From Chlorokybus atmophyticus (Eukaryota; Streptophyta; Chlorokybophyceae; Chlorokybales; Chlorokybaceae): DNA of 64,000 nt. Positions within the stretch are counted from its first letter, which is position 1; each line of letters starts with the position of its first letter. The notes under the pieces were generated by a model that saw only the letters and a list, made by a program, of their open reading frames with translations, searched no databases and was not told the DNA's origin. This document shows positions 35,284 to 47,200 of this stretch, one piece after another. The position numbers were made by a program, and so were the translations under genes. The DNA lies in contig RHPI01003116.1 in assembly GCA_009103225.1 (NCBI GenBank), forward strand, positions 79,013-143,012, in the 5' to 3' direction.

Positions 35284-36802
35284 TGTGGGAGTGAAGCTTG
35301 CTTTCAACTGTGAGACAGAGGGAATGGCATTCCCAACAGATTTCAACGGGTAAACAATGGTCGCAGTAGTGGGAACAACGTGGTTGGGTATGGAGCCTGC
35401 AGCTTAGCTGTCATACAGTAAGTTAAGTACATAACATTGAGTGTCGTTTATTGCGATTATAGCTGAGTGGGCTGACTTAGAGCTGAGCGTTTAGCTTGGT
35501 CGCCTGTTTTGTTCAGTCGTAGTCGAGTGGGCTGACTTAGAGCTGATTCATCAGCTTGGTTGGCATTTTCGCTTTTCATTTAACGCGTACTTCCAAGAAA
35601 AAACACTTTGGTTACCATTCTGCCATTGGCTTCAAAAGATTGCTGAGCTTGGCTTGCATATGCTGCTGTCAACTGCAGGTGATAATGGAACATACCTGCA
35701 TGCATGGCTAACGGGGGTAGCCAAGTAGTAATAGTTTAGTGCGTTATAAGTACCTAGCCCGATGGCGAAATAGCACTGCTGCTGACTGTTTGCTTGCGGT
35801 ATGTGCATGACAACATGCATGTCTCATGCTTATAACCCCATGCATGCGGTCTTATCAGCACTCCATCTTTTGTACACTGTCTGTTTTAGATGTGTGTACT
35901 CTAACTGTGGTCAGGTTGTTGGCTTACGGGTGCACAGAGCGAGTGCACCTGCTTGCTGTGAGATGAAGCTTGAAAACTGGGGCAGCATCAGCAGCTAAGG
36001 TGCGTTATGCGGCGTTAGCTGTATGTTTATGCAAGGTACGACTAGATATACTCAGCATACACGAGAATCTGTACACGACCTATAACCATAGAGATAAGAC
36101 AAACTGTAACCTACATACATACAGACCCTGCGTTCGTGGCCGTGCGTGTGTCCGTGGACACATGCGAGCACGTGTGTTTTGTGTGTGCACGTGCTGACTC
36201 CATCTGCACTGCACGCTACTGCAACTGTCCCCTAACGCACATGGCGTCAAATCTGAACATGCAGGCTTGGTGATTGCGATACTTTACCTGCAGCACGTGT
36301 TTGTTATGCAGCACAGTGAATGCGGACAAGCAATGTGGAAAAGCAGAAAGTGTGCAGTGGCAATGCATTGTCATGTGCATGAGTTACAGCATTTGGCGGG
36401 TATTGCTTCATGATGTCGTTCCAGACTGTTTGATTGGCAATCTCGGACTGGGCAAGTTCTCTTCTTCCATTTAGCACACATATCTGTGCGTGCATGGCTG
36501 CGTAGACATCTGTGTTGCAAGGAAACTTGTGCTGCTGCATACACACTGTACACTGCTCACCTGTGCACACTCAAGGTTGAGCTTCATGAGAAACAGTGGC
36601 CTCCCAAGGTCAGTCAGGGCCAGCACTACTTTGCTATGCCCAAGCAATCCCATGAACTACTCCACACAAATCCAATGTCCGCAACACAACCATTGCGTGC
36701 CATAACTTGCACACCTACACGCATGGGTACTTCAATATCAGAGCCACAACAACTATCTACACATAGACACAGACACAACCAGAGACTACCAACTACCTCA
36801 CG
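35284..36802. other. convergent 3' flanks, no gene recognised
   Basis: Lies between the stop codons of the + transporter and the - amylase. It holds a 60-base tandem pair (35461-35580) and a CA/CG tract near 36130-36190. 36480-36802 is presumably amylase 3' UTR. Confidence 0.5.
35461..35580. repeat. two-copy 60-base tandem repeat
   Basis: 35461-35520 and 35521-35580 share GAGTGGGCTGACTTAGAGCT in full and AGCTTGGT further on, at an exact 60-base period with scattered differences. Intergenic. Confidence 0.85.
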
Positions 36803-39800
36803 TCATTCAAATCGCTTGTCAACGAGGACGCGCGCCCCGCACGCCTCCAGCGGCATCTCGATCTTCCCACCCTTGACTGCAAACACACCTCCTTTTCCCT
36901 CACCCTCATTGAGCACATCCGTCATCTCCACCCCATCAGGTATCTTCCCCTTCACATCCACATTGAACCTCTCTTCCGCTTCAAACCCACAGTTCATGAC
37001 CACGATGGCGGTCTGCCCGCCACCCGCCCTCATGTAAGCCACCTGCTTGTTGGTGTTGATGAGGGGGATAATGTCCACACTGCCACTAAAGGCAGGGTTG
37101 GCTGTTTTGAGCTTCACAGCTTTCTCCGTGAAGGCGTACTTCCCGTCGTTGATGTCGGTATGTGTGAACTCGAGTGGCTTTCTCATGGCTAAGTCGCCCT
37201 CGGGTCCGCCAGGTGAACCCTCCATACCAACCTCATCGCCATAATAGAGACACGGGATGCCACGCGTGGTAAGGAGAAACAACACGGCCAGGTTGTAGTG
37301 GCGCTGGTCTTTCAGCTTCGACGCCACACGAGCCACGTCATGGTTACCTGTTTGAGTAATGACAAAACACAACATTACAGCGTGTAATACACACACACAT
37401 GCTTACACACGCGTGCGCACACCTGTGTACACGCATGCGCGCATGTGCACGCGCATCTGTACATGTGCGTGCGTGTGTGTGCGCGCACACACTCACACGT
37501 ACGTTCACACACGTGCGCACATGAGCGCGCTCTCTCGTGCATACGCACGCACACGCTCGTGCACACCCACACACAAACTCACCCAGGAAGTTGACGAGCA
37601 GCAGGTTCTTGTACATGTCGAGCTCGCGCTGCAGGCAATGGACCAGCTCAAAGTAGTTCATGTCGTTCACGCTGCTCCATATCGCCTTAGACAGCTGATA
37701 GTTGGTGCCGCTGTCCAACCTATCCGGCCCAATCCACCTGTTGTAATCCCCTGCACAACATGGATGTCAATACGCACGCACATAAACCCCCGAACTGATA
37801 TCCATACAGGACTGATATTCGCGCAAAGCCGATGCACACGCATCCACACGCACGCGCGCACACGCACACGCACACGCACGCGCGCACACACATCACTCAC
37901 CATGTATCACTTCCCCAATCAGCACGCAGTCGGGTTTAGCCTCTTTGCACTCTTTCCTAAACTCCTTCCAAAACCCCGGTTCGATCTCATGCGCGACATC
38001 GAGCCTCCACCCGTCGATACCGACCTCTTTCAGCCAATATCTCGCCACATCGAAGAGATATCTTCTCACTTCAGGATTGGCCACGTTAAGCCGCGGGAGC
38101 GATGTGTGCCCCTCCCACGACTGATAGCCACGCCCGTCGGCGATATCGCCACCCTGCTTACTGGAATCAACGAAGTACCAGTCTCGATATTGGGATTGGG
38201 ATGGGCCGTTGTGAATTATGTCGTTGAAGGCGAAGAAGCGTGTGCCCGTGTGGTTGAACACGCCGTCGAGGATGACGCGGATGCCGCGCGCATGCAGGGA
38301 AGACACAACTTGCTTGAAGTCGTCCACGGTGCCTAAACGACGGTCGATCGCATAGTAGTCTGCTGTATCGTACCTGCGTGTGAGAAGGGTAAGAAAGGAT
38401 GTACTGATGTTTATCAAATACGTTGAGTAGGAACAACTACAAAGCCACAAACTGCTTTTTAACAAGCTTGCATAAGTATGCCATGCGTGCGCATGTGTGC
38501 ACGTGCCGCACTGCTTGTACATGCCAACAGCTGCGTTTGGGTAGTACTGGTACTTAATGCAACAGCAGCGTTCACACTGTATGCGACATGTTCGGCGCGT
38601 GTGCTGTGTGAGGTCTGTATGCGTGCATTGTGCATGACTGACCCGTGTGTGCCGCTCTCAAAGAGGGGTCCAAAGTACACCGCCGTGACGCCAAGCTTCT
38701 CAAGGTGGCCATACCACTGCTCCATCACGCCCAGACGGTTTGTTACCGGCCCCGTCCCGTCGTTAGGCAGCCCTGACCGCAATAGTAGCAACAATTGTTA
38801 GTACACTCACACGCACGCACGCGTACACGAACGCTCACACGCACACGCGCACACACGCACCTTCTGCGCCGAAGAAGCCCAGCGATTGGATGTGGTAGAG
38901 CACCGCGTTGCTGAACCACGCGGGAGGGCCTTCCGAAGAAGAAGAAGAAGAAGAAGGAGACGATGTCGGTTTGGGAACCTGTTGGGTTACTCATGGTTAA
39001 TGTGACAGCAAGACTGAGACACAAGCCAACACTACGGTATCTGTCACACACGTGTGCATGCATGCGCATATGTATGTGTACGTATGTACATGTGCACAGG
39101 CCTGTGTATGCGTCATGTACATGTGTGCATGCATCCATAGATGCGTGTACACGTACAAGCGTGCGTGTTTGTGGACGCATGTATGTGCATGCATTTGTGT
39201 GACCCTCATTCACATGTACCCACAAGCACACATATAAACAGCGCATGTATGCGTACATGCGTGCATGCGTGCGCGTCTGTGTGTGCATGCGCATGCGTGT
39301 ATGCTTGTATGCACACGCGCGTGTCTCAACACCTGCTGCACTGGTTGTTGCTGCCGTTGCGGCTTGGCCGTCTCACTCCCCTGCTTTGAGCTTGTTGTTG
39401 TTGTTGTGGCCGGCGCTGCCTCTTGTTTGGTTGGCGGCACGTACGCGGGCGCCTCTCCGTTCTCCTGCGGCACCGTCAGCGCCAGGTTGTCGCCGTCAAG
39501 CCAACGGACGGAACCGTCGCCACCGCGCACGGCATACTTGAAATGGAGCTGCTCGCCTGCGGGAGGATGTTGGGGTTAAATGTACACGACGCGCGAGTGC
39601 ACACGTGTGTATGTCGCACGCCATGTGCACACACAACCACTCACACTCTGACACGGGGAACACGCACACATAGAAGACCGACAAAAAGGCAAACGCATGT
39701 GTACGTGTGCGCTCCGCATGACACGCTCTTCCATGAACTGAATTACAACACGCGTGCACGAGCGCATGCGTGTGCACGTCTTGTCACACACGCACGCTCG

Positions 39801-40223
39801 TATCAACACGACCTCTTTCGTGTTTGCTCACCTGGTGGTAAGTCCACGTGCGCGACCCACACGTGCCCGTCGTTCCACGTCATCGCAGCACCACGGCGCG
39901 GGTCCCATTGACCCAAGCTGGCATGATCCCCCACCACTACAACAGTCTGGACACACACGTATAAACACACACACGCACACATCTTGTTACCGCACACATT
40001 GAAGAAGAACACTGTACACAACAATGCCACATACCTCTCCAAACTTCACTGGCTTTGCCACAGAGAACTTCACTGAGGATGAAACAGCAGCAGCAGCGCA
40101 AACTACTTGTCTGTGGGTTTGTTGTGTTTGTCCCATCGGTGTGGCATGCTTGTGTCTGGGTCGAAGTTGGGGACGCGATATCGAGATCGAAGGGGCGGAT
40201 TTCAAGGACAATGAGGCGCGCAT
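36803..40223 (-). CDS. plastid-type alpha-amylase family enzyme: transit peptide, CBM20, GH13
   Basis: Eight exons in phase: 40223-40035, 39946-39832, 39556-39333, 38978-38861, 38772-38643, 38373-37901, 37750-37583 and 37347-36803, giving 653 residues. Residues 1-50 are basic and Ser-rich without acids (MRASLSLKSAPSISISRPQL), a good plastid transit peptide. A CBM20 starch-binding domain follows (VKFSVAKPVKFGE, VVVVGDHASLGQWDP, LHFKYAVRGGDGSVRW), then Thr/Gln and Ser linkers. The GH13 barrel has region I DGVFNH, region II GWRLDVAHE (nucleophile Asp near 384), region III LIGEVIHG (acid Glu near 413) and region IV FLGNHDVAR, so all three acids are present. The catalytic part (FGPLFESGTHGYDTADYY, DYNRWIGPDRLDSGTNYQ) resembles bacterial cyclomaltodextrinase/neopullulanase-like enzymes more than plant amylases. 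It probably hydrolyses starch or maltodextrin in the plastid. Exact specificity is unknown. Confidence 0.93.
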
Positions 40224-40935
40224 TGCTGAAACTGCGGGAGGATATCACTCGGGGGTGTGATACAGGTCACCGGGTGTGTATGTGGTAGTGTTGTGTGCTT
40301 GTGACATTCACAGCAGTGAGTGCAAACGTGGTGATATTGCATCGCACAATACTTATGCAATGGGGCATGAGAGTCGCTTGTCAAGTGGAAATCAGTCTAT
40401 AATGCACTAGTAGTGCAGCATTGCAGACTGACTGAAATGCATGAGTGGACTTGTGAGTGGTTGGTTGAGCAAGCATGGCTAGGATGGAGCACATTGCAAT
40501 GCCTAGCCAATGCAGCAGTCTAGTCCGTGCATGCATGTGGCAGACCGAGGGAGTTACACGCTATGCGTACCTCAATGCTCACGACGAAGAGACCGCCTCC
40601 ACCGCCGCCGCTGCCGCCGCCGCTTACGTGGCAGATCTTCGCCAACAGCTGCCAGGTAGGCAGAATGGCAGGCTGATATCGCAGTGGGTACCCTTGTGAA
40701 CGCAATAACAGCACGGAAGTCAGCGATATCGGTTATTGCTTGTGCGCAGACAATTGTGCGCTTGTGCGAAGGGCCAAAAATAGCGCCACGCCTCGTTGCA
40801 TTCTTTGTTTCCAACTTTTGCACGGCGGCGGCGGCGGAGGAGGAGGACCAGGAGGACGAGCAGGAGAAGGAGGAGAAGGGGAAGGGGAAGGGGAAGGGGA
40901 AGGGGAAGGGGTAGGGGAAATTGGACGAAGACGAG
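40224..40935. promoter_or_regulatory. bidirectional promoter region
   Basis: 712 bases between the head-to-head ATGs of the amylase (-) and the coiled-coil gene (+). GATATC sites lie at about 40177, 40240, 40675 and 40724. A (GGGGAA)n purine tract ends at 40910. A Pro-rich open stretch with an ATG at 40577 ends at a GT near 40657. It could be a 5' exon of the + gene, joining in phase to the AG at 40913-40914, but the purine-rich sequence makes that a poor acceptor. Confidence 0.4.
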
Positions 40936-42012
40936 ATGAGTACCGCTTGGGTGGACGAGTATTATGAAACAGCCAGCCAGGCACGCCAGCAGCGCAAGGA
41001 GGCTGAGGCACAAGTAAGGAACGCCCTTGTCCTTGTCCATATCCTTGTTCTTGTTCATGTCCATGGCCTTTTCTATGTTCTGATGATGATGATCTGTGAT
41101 GACTTGCCTCCAGGCTGCGGCGCTGGCGAGCAGGCTGGCGTATCTGAAGAACCAGGACACGGCGCTGCAGAAGAACATCGACCACGCCAAGCGCCTAACC
41201 CAGCAGCTCGTCGCCAAGGCCTCCAGCAAAGACAAGGACAAGGACAAAGACAAGGAGAAGTACAAGGACAAGGATCGGAGTAACAATGCCAAGGCGAGCA
41301 GCAGCCGGCCCTTCCAGCCAACTTCGTCACGAGTACGTACAATATGTTGCTGTTACACAGTCATGCTGCTGCTTATTTGCCTTTTATAGACGCGCATACG
41401 CATACGCACAAATGTACTCACAGACATATACACGCATTTAGACACATACTCACACTCTCTTTCTTGTGCCTGTGCTCGTCTCAACCCCAACAGCCCGCGT
41501 CTTCATCTGCGATACCTTCTCCTGCAGCCCCATCCCTCTCCTCCTCCTCCTGCAAGCAGCGCAGCAGCCGTTCTTCCTCGCTGGTCTGCGACGACAAGAG
41601 CAGCGTCGTCACCGCGAGGACGACGAGAAGCGCGAGTGCAACATTATCTGGATGGGAAAGGGATGACAATGAGAGCAACTCTAGAGACAACATCAACAAC
41701 AACAGTCATGATGATATTGATAGTGTTGGGCCGTCCGTATCGCCTCTACTCGAAGGCGAGCGATGCCGATATCAAGCGTTGGTATCAGAGGCCGAAGCGA
41801 AGCCACCAAATAGTATCAAAGGAATGGAGGATGTTATTATTAAGAGCAAAAGGGGTTCGGTTCCAATGAAGAAAAGAGCGGAGAAGGTGAAGCCACCAGT
41901 GATAGATGAGAATGCAGGTGATAATGAGAACAGTGTTGAGGCTGTTGACACTGCTAGTTTGGATTGCGGGCGAGTGACTTTCGAGACTGGAGTTGGCATC
42001 TGGGCATCATAG
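40936..42012 (+). CDS. coiled-coil protein of unknown function
   Basis: Three exons in phase: 40936-41013, 41114-41332 and 41494-42012 (TAG), 271 residues from the ATG at 40936. Residues 1-65 are a charged amphipathic helix with heptad character (WVDEYYETASQARQQRKEAE, then LASRLAYLKNQDTALQ). A Lys-Asp repeat follows (KDKDKDKDKEKYKDKD), then a long Ser/Arg-rich disordered part with several Lys clusters and an acidic tail. No catalytic motif is seen and I do not recognise a family. It may be a cytoskeletal or nuclear scaffold, which is only inference from composition. An extra Pro-rich 5' exon at 40577 is possible. It shares its upstream region with the amylase and converges on the R3H gene 377 bases downstream. 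Confidence 0.6.
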
Positions 42013-42389
42013 TAGTTGCCCAGAAGGTTACTCTGTACTCTAGTTACAAAATTAATGCGAGGTATCCCTTTGTACAGATGTACTTAGTGCTTCAGCAAAG
42101 ATAGAATTGCACAAAACATGTGTCTCAATTTGCATGGTATACACCACTAGATATTATGAGGCCAAGCGCAGATGTTATGTTGGACAGCAAAAAGAGTGTT
42201 TGCAACGCGGCGAATACCCCGAAGACAACAAGCAACTTGACTCACTGAAACTACTGGACTTGTTTATTCTCAATGGACAGCTCGACTCTCCTGACTAACT
42301 CAGGCTCAAAGTCTGAGCCTCGACTAGCCTCTTACAACTACCTATGTACAATTGAGAATCTCACACTCTTGAGCACACAACCCATCTCC

Positions 42390-43835
42390 TTACACAACTT
42401 CAACTATGACTGCAGCTGCAGCCGGCTTGTCCTGCTGCACCTCAACTGTCCTACTACCATCCTCATGCCCAACACCACCACCCTCACCCTGACCCTCACG
42501 TCGTCGTGCAACAACAACTCGCTGGCCCGAAGCAAGTGTGACAGACTCGGAAAGCACACCGTGGAGGCGGCACACGCCGTGCGCAAGCAGGCGATGATAC
42601 GGGTCCGAGAGGTCGAGTACAAGCTGAGCATCTGAACTATGAGAGAAGTCGTCCAACTCAGCCATAAGCGCCGTCACGAGCGGCCTGTCAAAGTCCTTGC
42701 GCACCGCCTGAATTGCGCCACGAGACAACGCGTCCACACTGGGTTTGGCACTGCCACTTGACACCACTGTGGAAGAGTATTAACGTGAGTCATTATTCCT
42801 TGTAGTATTGGCAGAGCAAGCAGGTGCTGATAAGGGTGCACACAACTACAAACTGACACGTGTGCACATGTGCGTACCCACACATGCGCGCACGCATACG
42901 CTCAGGCGCACCCATGCACCCACGCACACACACATAAACTTACAGCCAAACACACACAAGTGCGTGTGCTCAGATGCATGCATGCGCAAAAAGTATGCAC
43001 CTGCAGCGGTGCGCATGAGGGCTGAACTCCTGTCCATGTCGGTGCGCAGGAGCTGATCTGCGCCTCCGGGCTTGTCCAGCAGCTGTTCCAGCGGGCTTGG
43101 CGCAGGGGGCTCGCCCCATGGTGGAGGCACAAAGAGTGAAGCCATCTGCGTGAGTGACACATAAACCTGAAGGAATGTGGAAGTGTAGTGGGCTTGAAAT
43201 GTCATGCACCGATGACAGAAACATGAGCGCACGGGCGCACATAGCAGACACGCACGCATTTATGCGGGCACAAGCACTCACGTACCCAAACATTCATGCA
43301 GAGGCTATGCAGACACACGCAAACACGCAGGTGCGCACGCGCCATCACATGCAGAGTGAGCTCGGTCATGCTTGTTCTCACCTCAGTTGCATCTAGTGGC
43401 CCAGCAAGCTCCCGCAACAACCTATCGTTCACCCAGCGCCTGTACCGCCTGCCTCCTATCTGCATGGCACCAACAGAGTTCAACTTCAACCAAGATCCAA
43501 GCACTAATAAACCAGAACGTAAAGTATAACGATTGCTGTCTGAACATGATGCAGATCACAACGCTCATAACTGCTGCTTGTTCAACCTCAGCAGAAAGTG
43601 AACCAGGCATTCACAGAAGCATGAGCAATAAGCATAGCTGTTTCTGCTAGTTTCTTACCTGAGCTGCTGCGGCGTCTTCCAAACTGAACTGCGATGGCCT
43701 GAGCCTGGCGCCGCGCTGCGACTGAGACTGGCGCTGCCGATCCCGCTTGGTGGTGCTCGGACCCCTGTCGGCGGCGACGTAGGAGCCCTGGACCAGGAAC
43801 TCGTGCACGCTGACATCACGCCGCTGCGTCTCCAT
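42390..43835 (-). CDS. R3H domain protein, R3HDM4-like
   Basis: Four exons in phase: 43835-43659, 43459-43382, 43166-43001 and 42766-42390, 265 residues. The N-terminal part is basic. GGRRYRRWVNDRLLRELAG matches the conserved core of R3HDM4 proteins, and FVPPPWGEPPAPSPLEQL follows. The C-terminal half has an R3H single-stranded nucleic acid-binding fold (DPYHRLLAHGVCRLHGVLSE then RVVVARR). The R3H hallmark Arg-x3-His is represented by the HRLLAH segment. R3HDM4 proteins are conserved from algae to animals but little studied. A nucleic acid-binding role is inferred from the domain alone. The ATG at 43835 opens METQRRDVSVHEF, and a telo-box lies 130 bases upstream. It is divergent from LSM14. 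Confidence 0.82.
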
Positions 43836-44219
43836 GGCTGCACAACAACTCCTCGACACCCCTGCCACCCTCGTCCTAATCCTGCTACTCGTCGTCCACC
43901 GCCGCCTCCTCCCCCGTTGTCGCCGCCGCCGCCTACCTGGGCCGCAAGGATGCCACGCGGTCACTTAGGGTTTGATGGCGGATATCAGCAGCTAAGGGTT
44001 GATATCCAGTCTGACGCTAAATCCGTTGTTATGTTGATATCTGCTGACAAAGTGGGTTTGTTTCAACGGTGTTGATATCCGTCTGATGTAACCGGCAAGG
44101 ACGCGCACTTATATCAGGCGGCAGAAAGCGCGGGCGGGCATCTCGGCCTGTGCAGAGGAAAAAAGGCCGCAAAAAGCAAGCAAAATTACTGCTAGGGTTT
44201 TGGGCTGCCACGTGGCGCT
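43836..44219. promoter_or_regulatory. compact bidirectional promoter, R3HDM4-like / LSM14
   Basis: 384 bases between two divergent ATGs. It carries a telo-box in each direction: TTAGGGTTT at about 43964, reading AAACCCTAA toward the R3H gene, and TAGGGTTTT at about 44193. Four GATATC palindromes lie between them (about 43980, 43999, 44036 and 44073). A short purine stretch precedes the LSM14 ATG. Confidence 0.65.
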
Positions 44220-47200
44220 ATGGCGGCGGCAGCGCCTGCGGCGGCGCCCCCGGATGCGGGAGGAGGGGCAGGGGGTGGCAGCGCTGCGCCGTACATTGGC
44301 AGCCTTATCAGCCTCATCTCCAACAGCGAGATCCGCTATGAGGGGATCCTCTACACTATTGACACGCAGAATGCCAACATCGCCCTGCAGAACGGTATAT
44401 TGCGTTTGTGTGTGTGTGTGCGCATGGCTTGGCCTGGTGGATGTTGGAATTGACACTGTTTGAGCATGCGCTTGGCATGCTGTCGGCAGTATACAGTTGG
44501 ATTCAATGATCGCCACAGCCTGTCGTGCTAGAATTCAATGTAAGCAGCTGCTCGTCAGTTGGTCCCTTTTTCTTCCCTGCTGCAATTATGTAATCAACAT
44601 TAAGGAAATTTTTCACGTGCGTTGTTATTACTTCTTTTGTAGATGTTGCAATTGTTGGTGAGCAGATTATGCGGCATGCTTGTGTGCAGTGCAAGCTGCG
44701 AATGCGCAAATGGTCGTGATTGCCTGTGTGCCATGTGGCCAGCAATTCTTGTTGTTGTTCTACATCTATTCTTGATGGGCATGCTGTGTGGCAGTGCGTT
44801 CTTTTGGCACGGAGGGTCGCAAGGAGAACGCCCCTCAGATTCCTCCAAGCAATGAGGTTTATGAGTACATCATCTTCCGGGCTGCGGACATCAAGGTAAT
44901 TCTTTGCTATGCGCAACACAGCCATTCAAGTTCTTGTTGAGATGTCATCAATGCACCAAGTCAAACTTTTAAGCTGATGAGGCTGCACGCCTTTGTTGCA
45001 AGTTGGTATCCATGTAGCTGATTTGTGTGCCGAAGGGTCCGCCACTCACATGCAGCTTGCGATGTGGTTGCTTGCGCTGTGTCCCAACATGGCGGTTCAA
45101 TGTCCCTCAACGCGACATCCAACAACACTTGTCTTGTGCAGCACTTGAACGTTTTGACAACAGAGCAGTTGGCACCTCAGCCGCCTCCTCCACCTGCCCC
45201 GCATCATGATCCAGCTATTGTTGCAGTGCCGGTGAGTTGGTCATGCCGTGGGCAATGCAATCTTCAGTGGGCTTTTATTGTTCTTATGCGTTGGGCATGT
45301 TATGCGTAAGCAGCAGGCCGCACCACCCGCGCAAGGAGCATACTATGGGCAGGGGCCCCCGCCACCTCCATCAGCCCAGCAGCAGGCTGAAGTGCCGCGG
45401 CCTGGCGCCTACGGCATTCCTCCACCATATCCACCGCCGAATGCATACACACAAATGCCAAACTACTACTATGGCGGAGCACCGTACGGGGGCTATCCTG
45501 CTGCCAATCAGATGGGCATGCCACCTCCTCCTCCACGACCCCAGGTGCTTCCTAAAGTAGTTTATCATGTGTTTATGTGGGCATGTAGTGAGGGGAAGAA
45601 GCAACAATGTGGTACTTGGAGTTGCATATTGCATTACTGTGGATGCTTTTAGTCCTCAACTCTCTCTTGGATAATCAGTCCATGCTGAGTTTTGGACTTC
45701 ATGCAGCCGCCCAGTGCGTATCAACAGGCGCCTACTCCCTTGATACCACCAGTCCAGCCCATGCCAGCGCCAGCGCAGCCGGCCGCGCCTTCTGCTCCGC
45801 CTGTGCCTGCTGCTGCCGCTCCAGCCAGGGAGATCGACGTGCCTGTCGCGGATAAGGTGCCTGCCGGGACAACAGCCGCCGCAGCCGCTATACTCACACC
45901 GGCACCACCGACACCAATGCCAGTTGCACCTTCTCCAAAGGGCAATGCACCCACACTGAAGCAGGCTGATCAGGTATTCATAAAGTGATGGAGTGTGTGT
46001 AGCCCCCTTGATCGTGACATCAGGCTACATGTTGATGTGGGTATTATGTGAGGTTCTTATGCTGCATCCCTGAATCGTGCTGCTCCCCGTGCATGCAATA
46101 GATAGGTAAAGTGGCAATTGCTAACGTCTAGCCCATTGCCAACATTTTCCGATTCTTTCAGGCGAATTCAACTGCACCAGAGTCTGGTGTGGCTCCAGCG
46201 AGTCAACCATTGGAGAGCCCAAAGCCAAATCAGACATGGCAGCAGCAGCAGCAACAGCAAAGGCCTCCTGCAGGTAAGCTGCATGTTATGTCTGGTATGG
46301 TGAGATGCTCTTCGCTCTGGATGTTACCTGTCTGCGCAGTTGAACGTTGCGCACTTTTTAGCTTAAAAGTCCATGTTGCAGGCCGCGGTGGCAGGGGAGG
46401 TGCTGCTACAGGTCAGGGCAGGGGTGGAGGAGGTTCCATCCCCAAGAGCATGTGGCAACCTAGCTCAGGAGTTGCAAATAATGGTGAGTTGGTCATTGGG
46501 CATGAAACTGTAGTGTCATGTCATGTTGTGCATATGTGGGTCATGGCGCTGTGCCGTAGTGTTGCTTGTGTGCGTCTCATCGCACATCTGCAGGGGCACC
46601 ACCAGCAGCACAGCAGCAGCAGCAGACCCAGCAGACCCAACAAATGGCTGCACCACCAATGCAGATGCAGTCACAGCAGTCGCAAGTGCAGCCGCTACAG
46701 GCGCCGTCACTGCAGCAGCCGGTGCCTTTGCACACTCCACTGCTGCACCAGCAGCCTCCTCCTCAATATCACCAGCAGTCCCCTCATCCGCACGATCATC
46801 AGTCGGGGCAAAACTGGCGGCGGGGTGGTGGCGGTCGGCGAGGTGGCGGCGGCATGCCAAGAAGCACAGGCCCGCCGCAAAAGTTCACGGAGGAGTTTGA
46901 CTTCGAATCGATGAACCAGAAGTTCAACAAGGAGCAGGTGGGTAGCGCTGGTTGGGCATGATGGTGTTTGTGCAGGTTGTACTCGCAACAGCGGGCGACA
47001 ACTTGTTTGTCTGTGTGGCAGGTTTATGGCGAGTTGCGCACGCCTGCTGCTCCTGGTGAAACGCCAGTTGCGCAAGAAAACTCGCAGCCTTCCGAAGCGG
47101 CCGCTGCACAGCTGGAGAAACTTGAGGTTAGTCGTAGTTGGCATTTGTGTGTGGACACAGAGCACCCAATCTATGACAGCTAGTTATGTGCCATAAGCCT

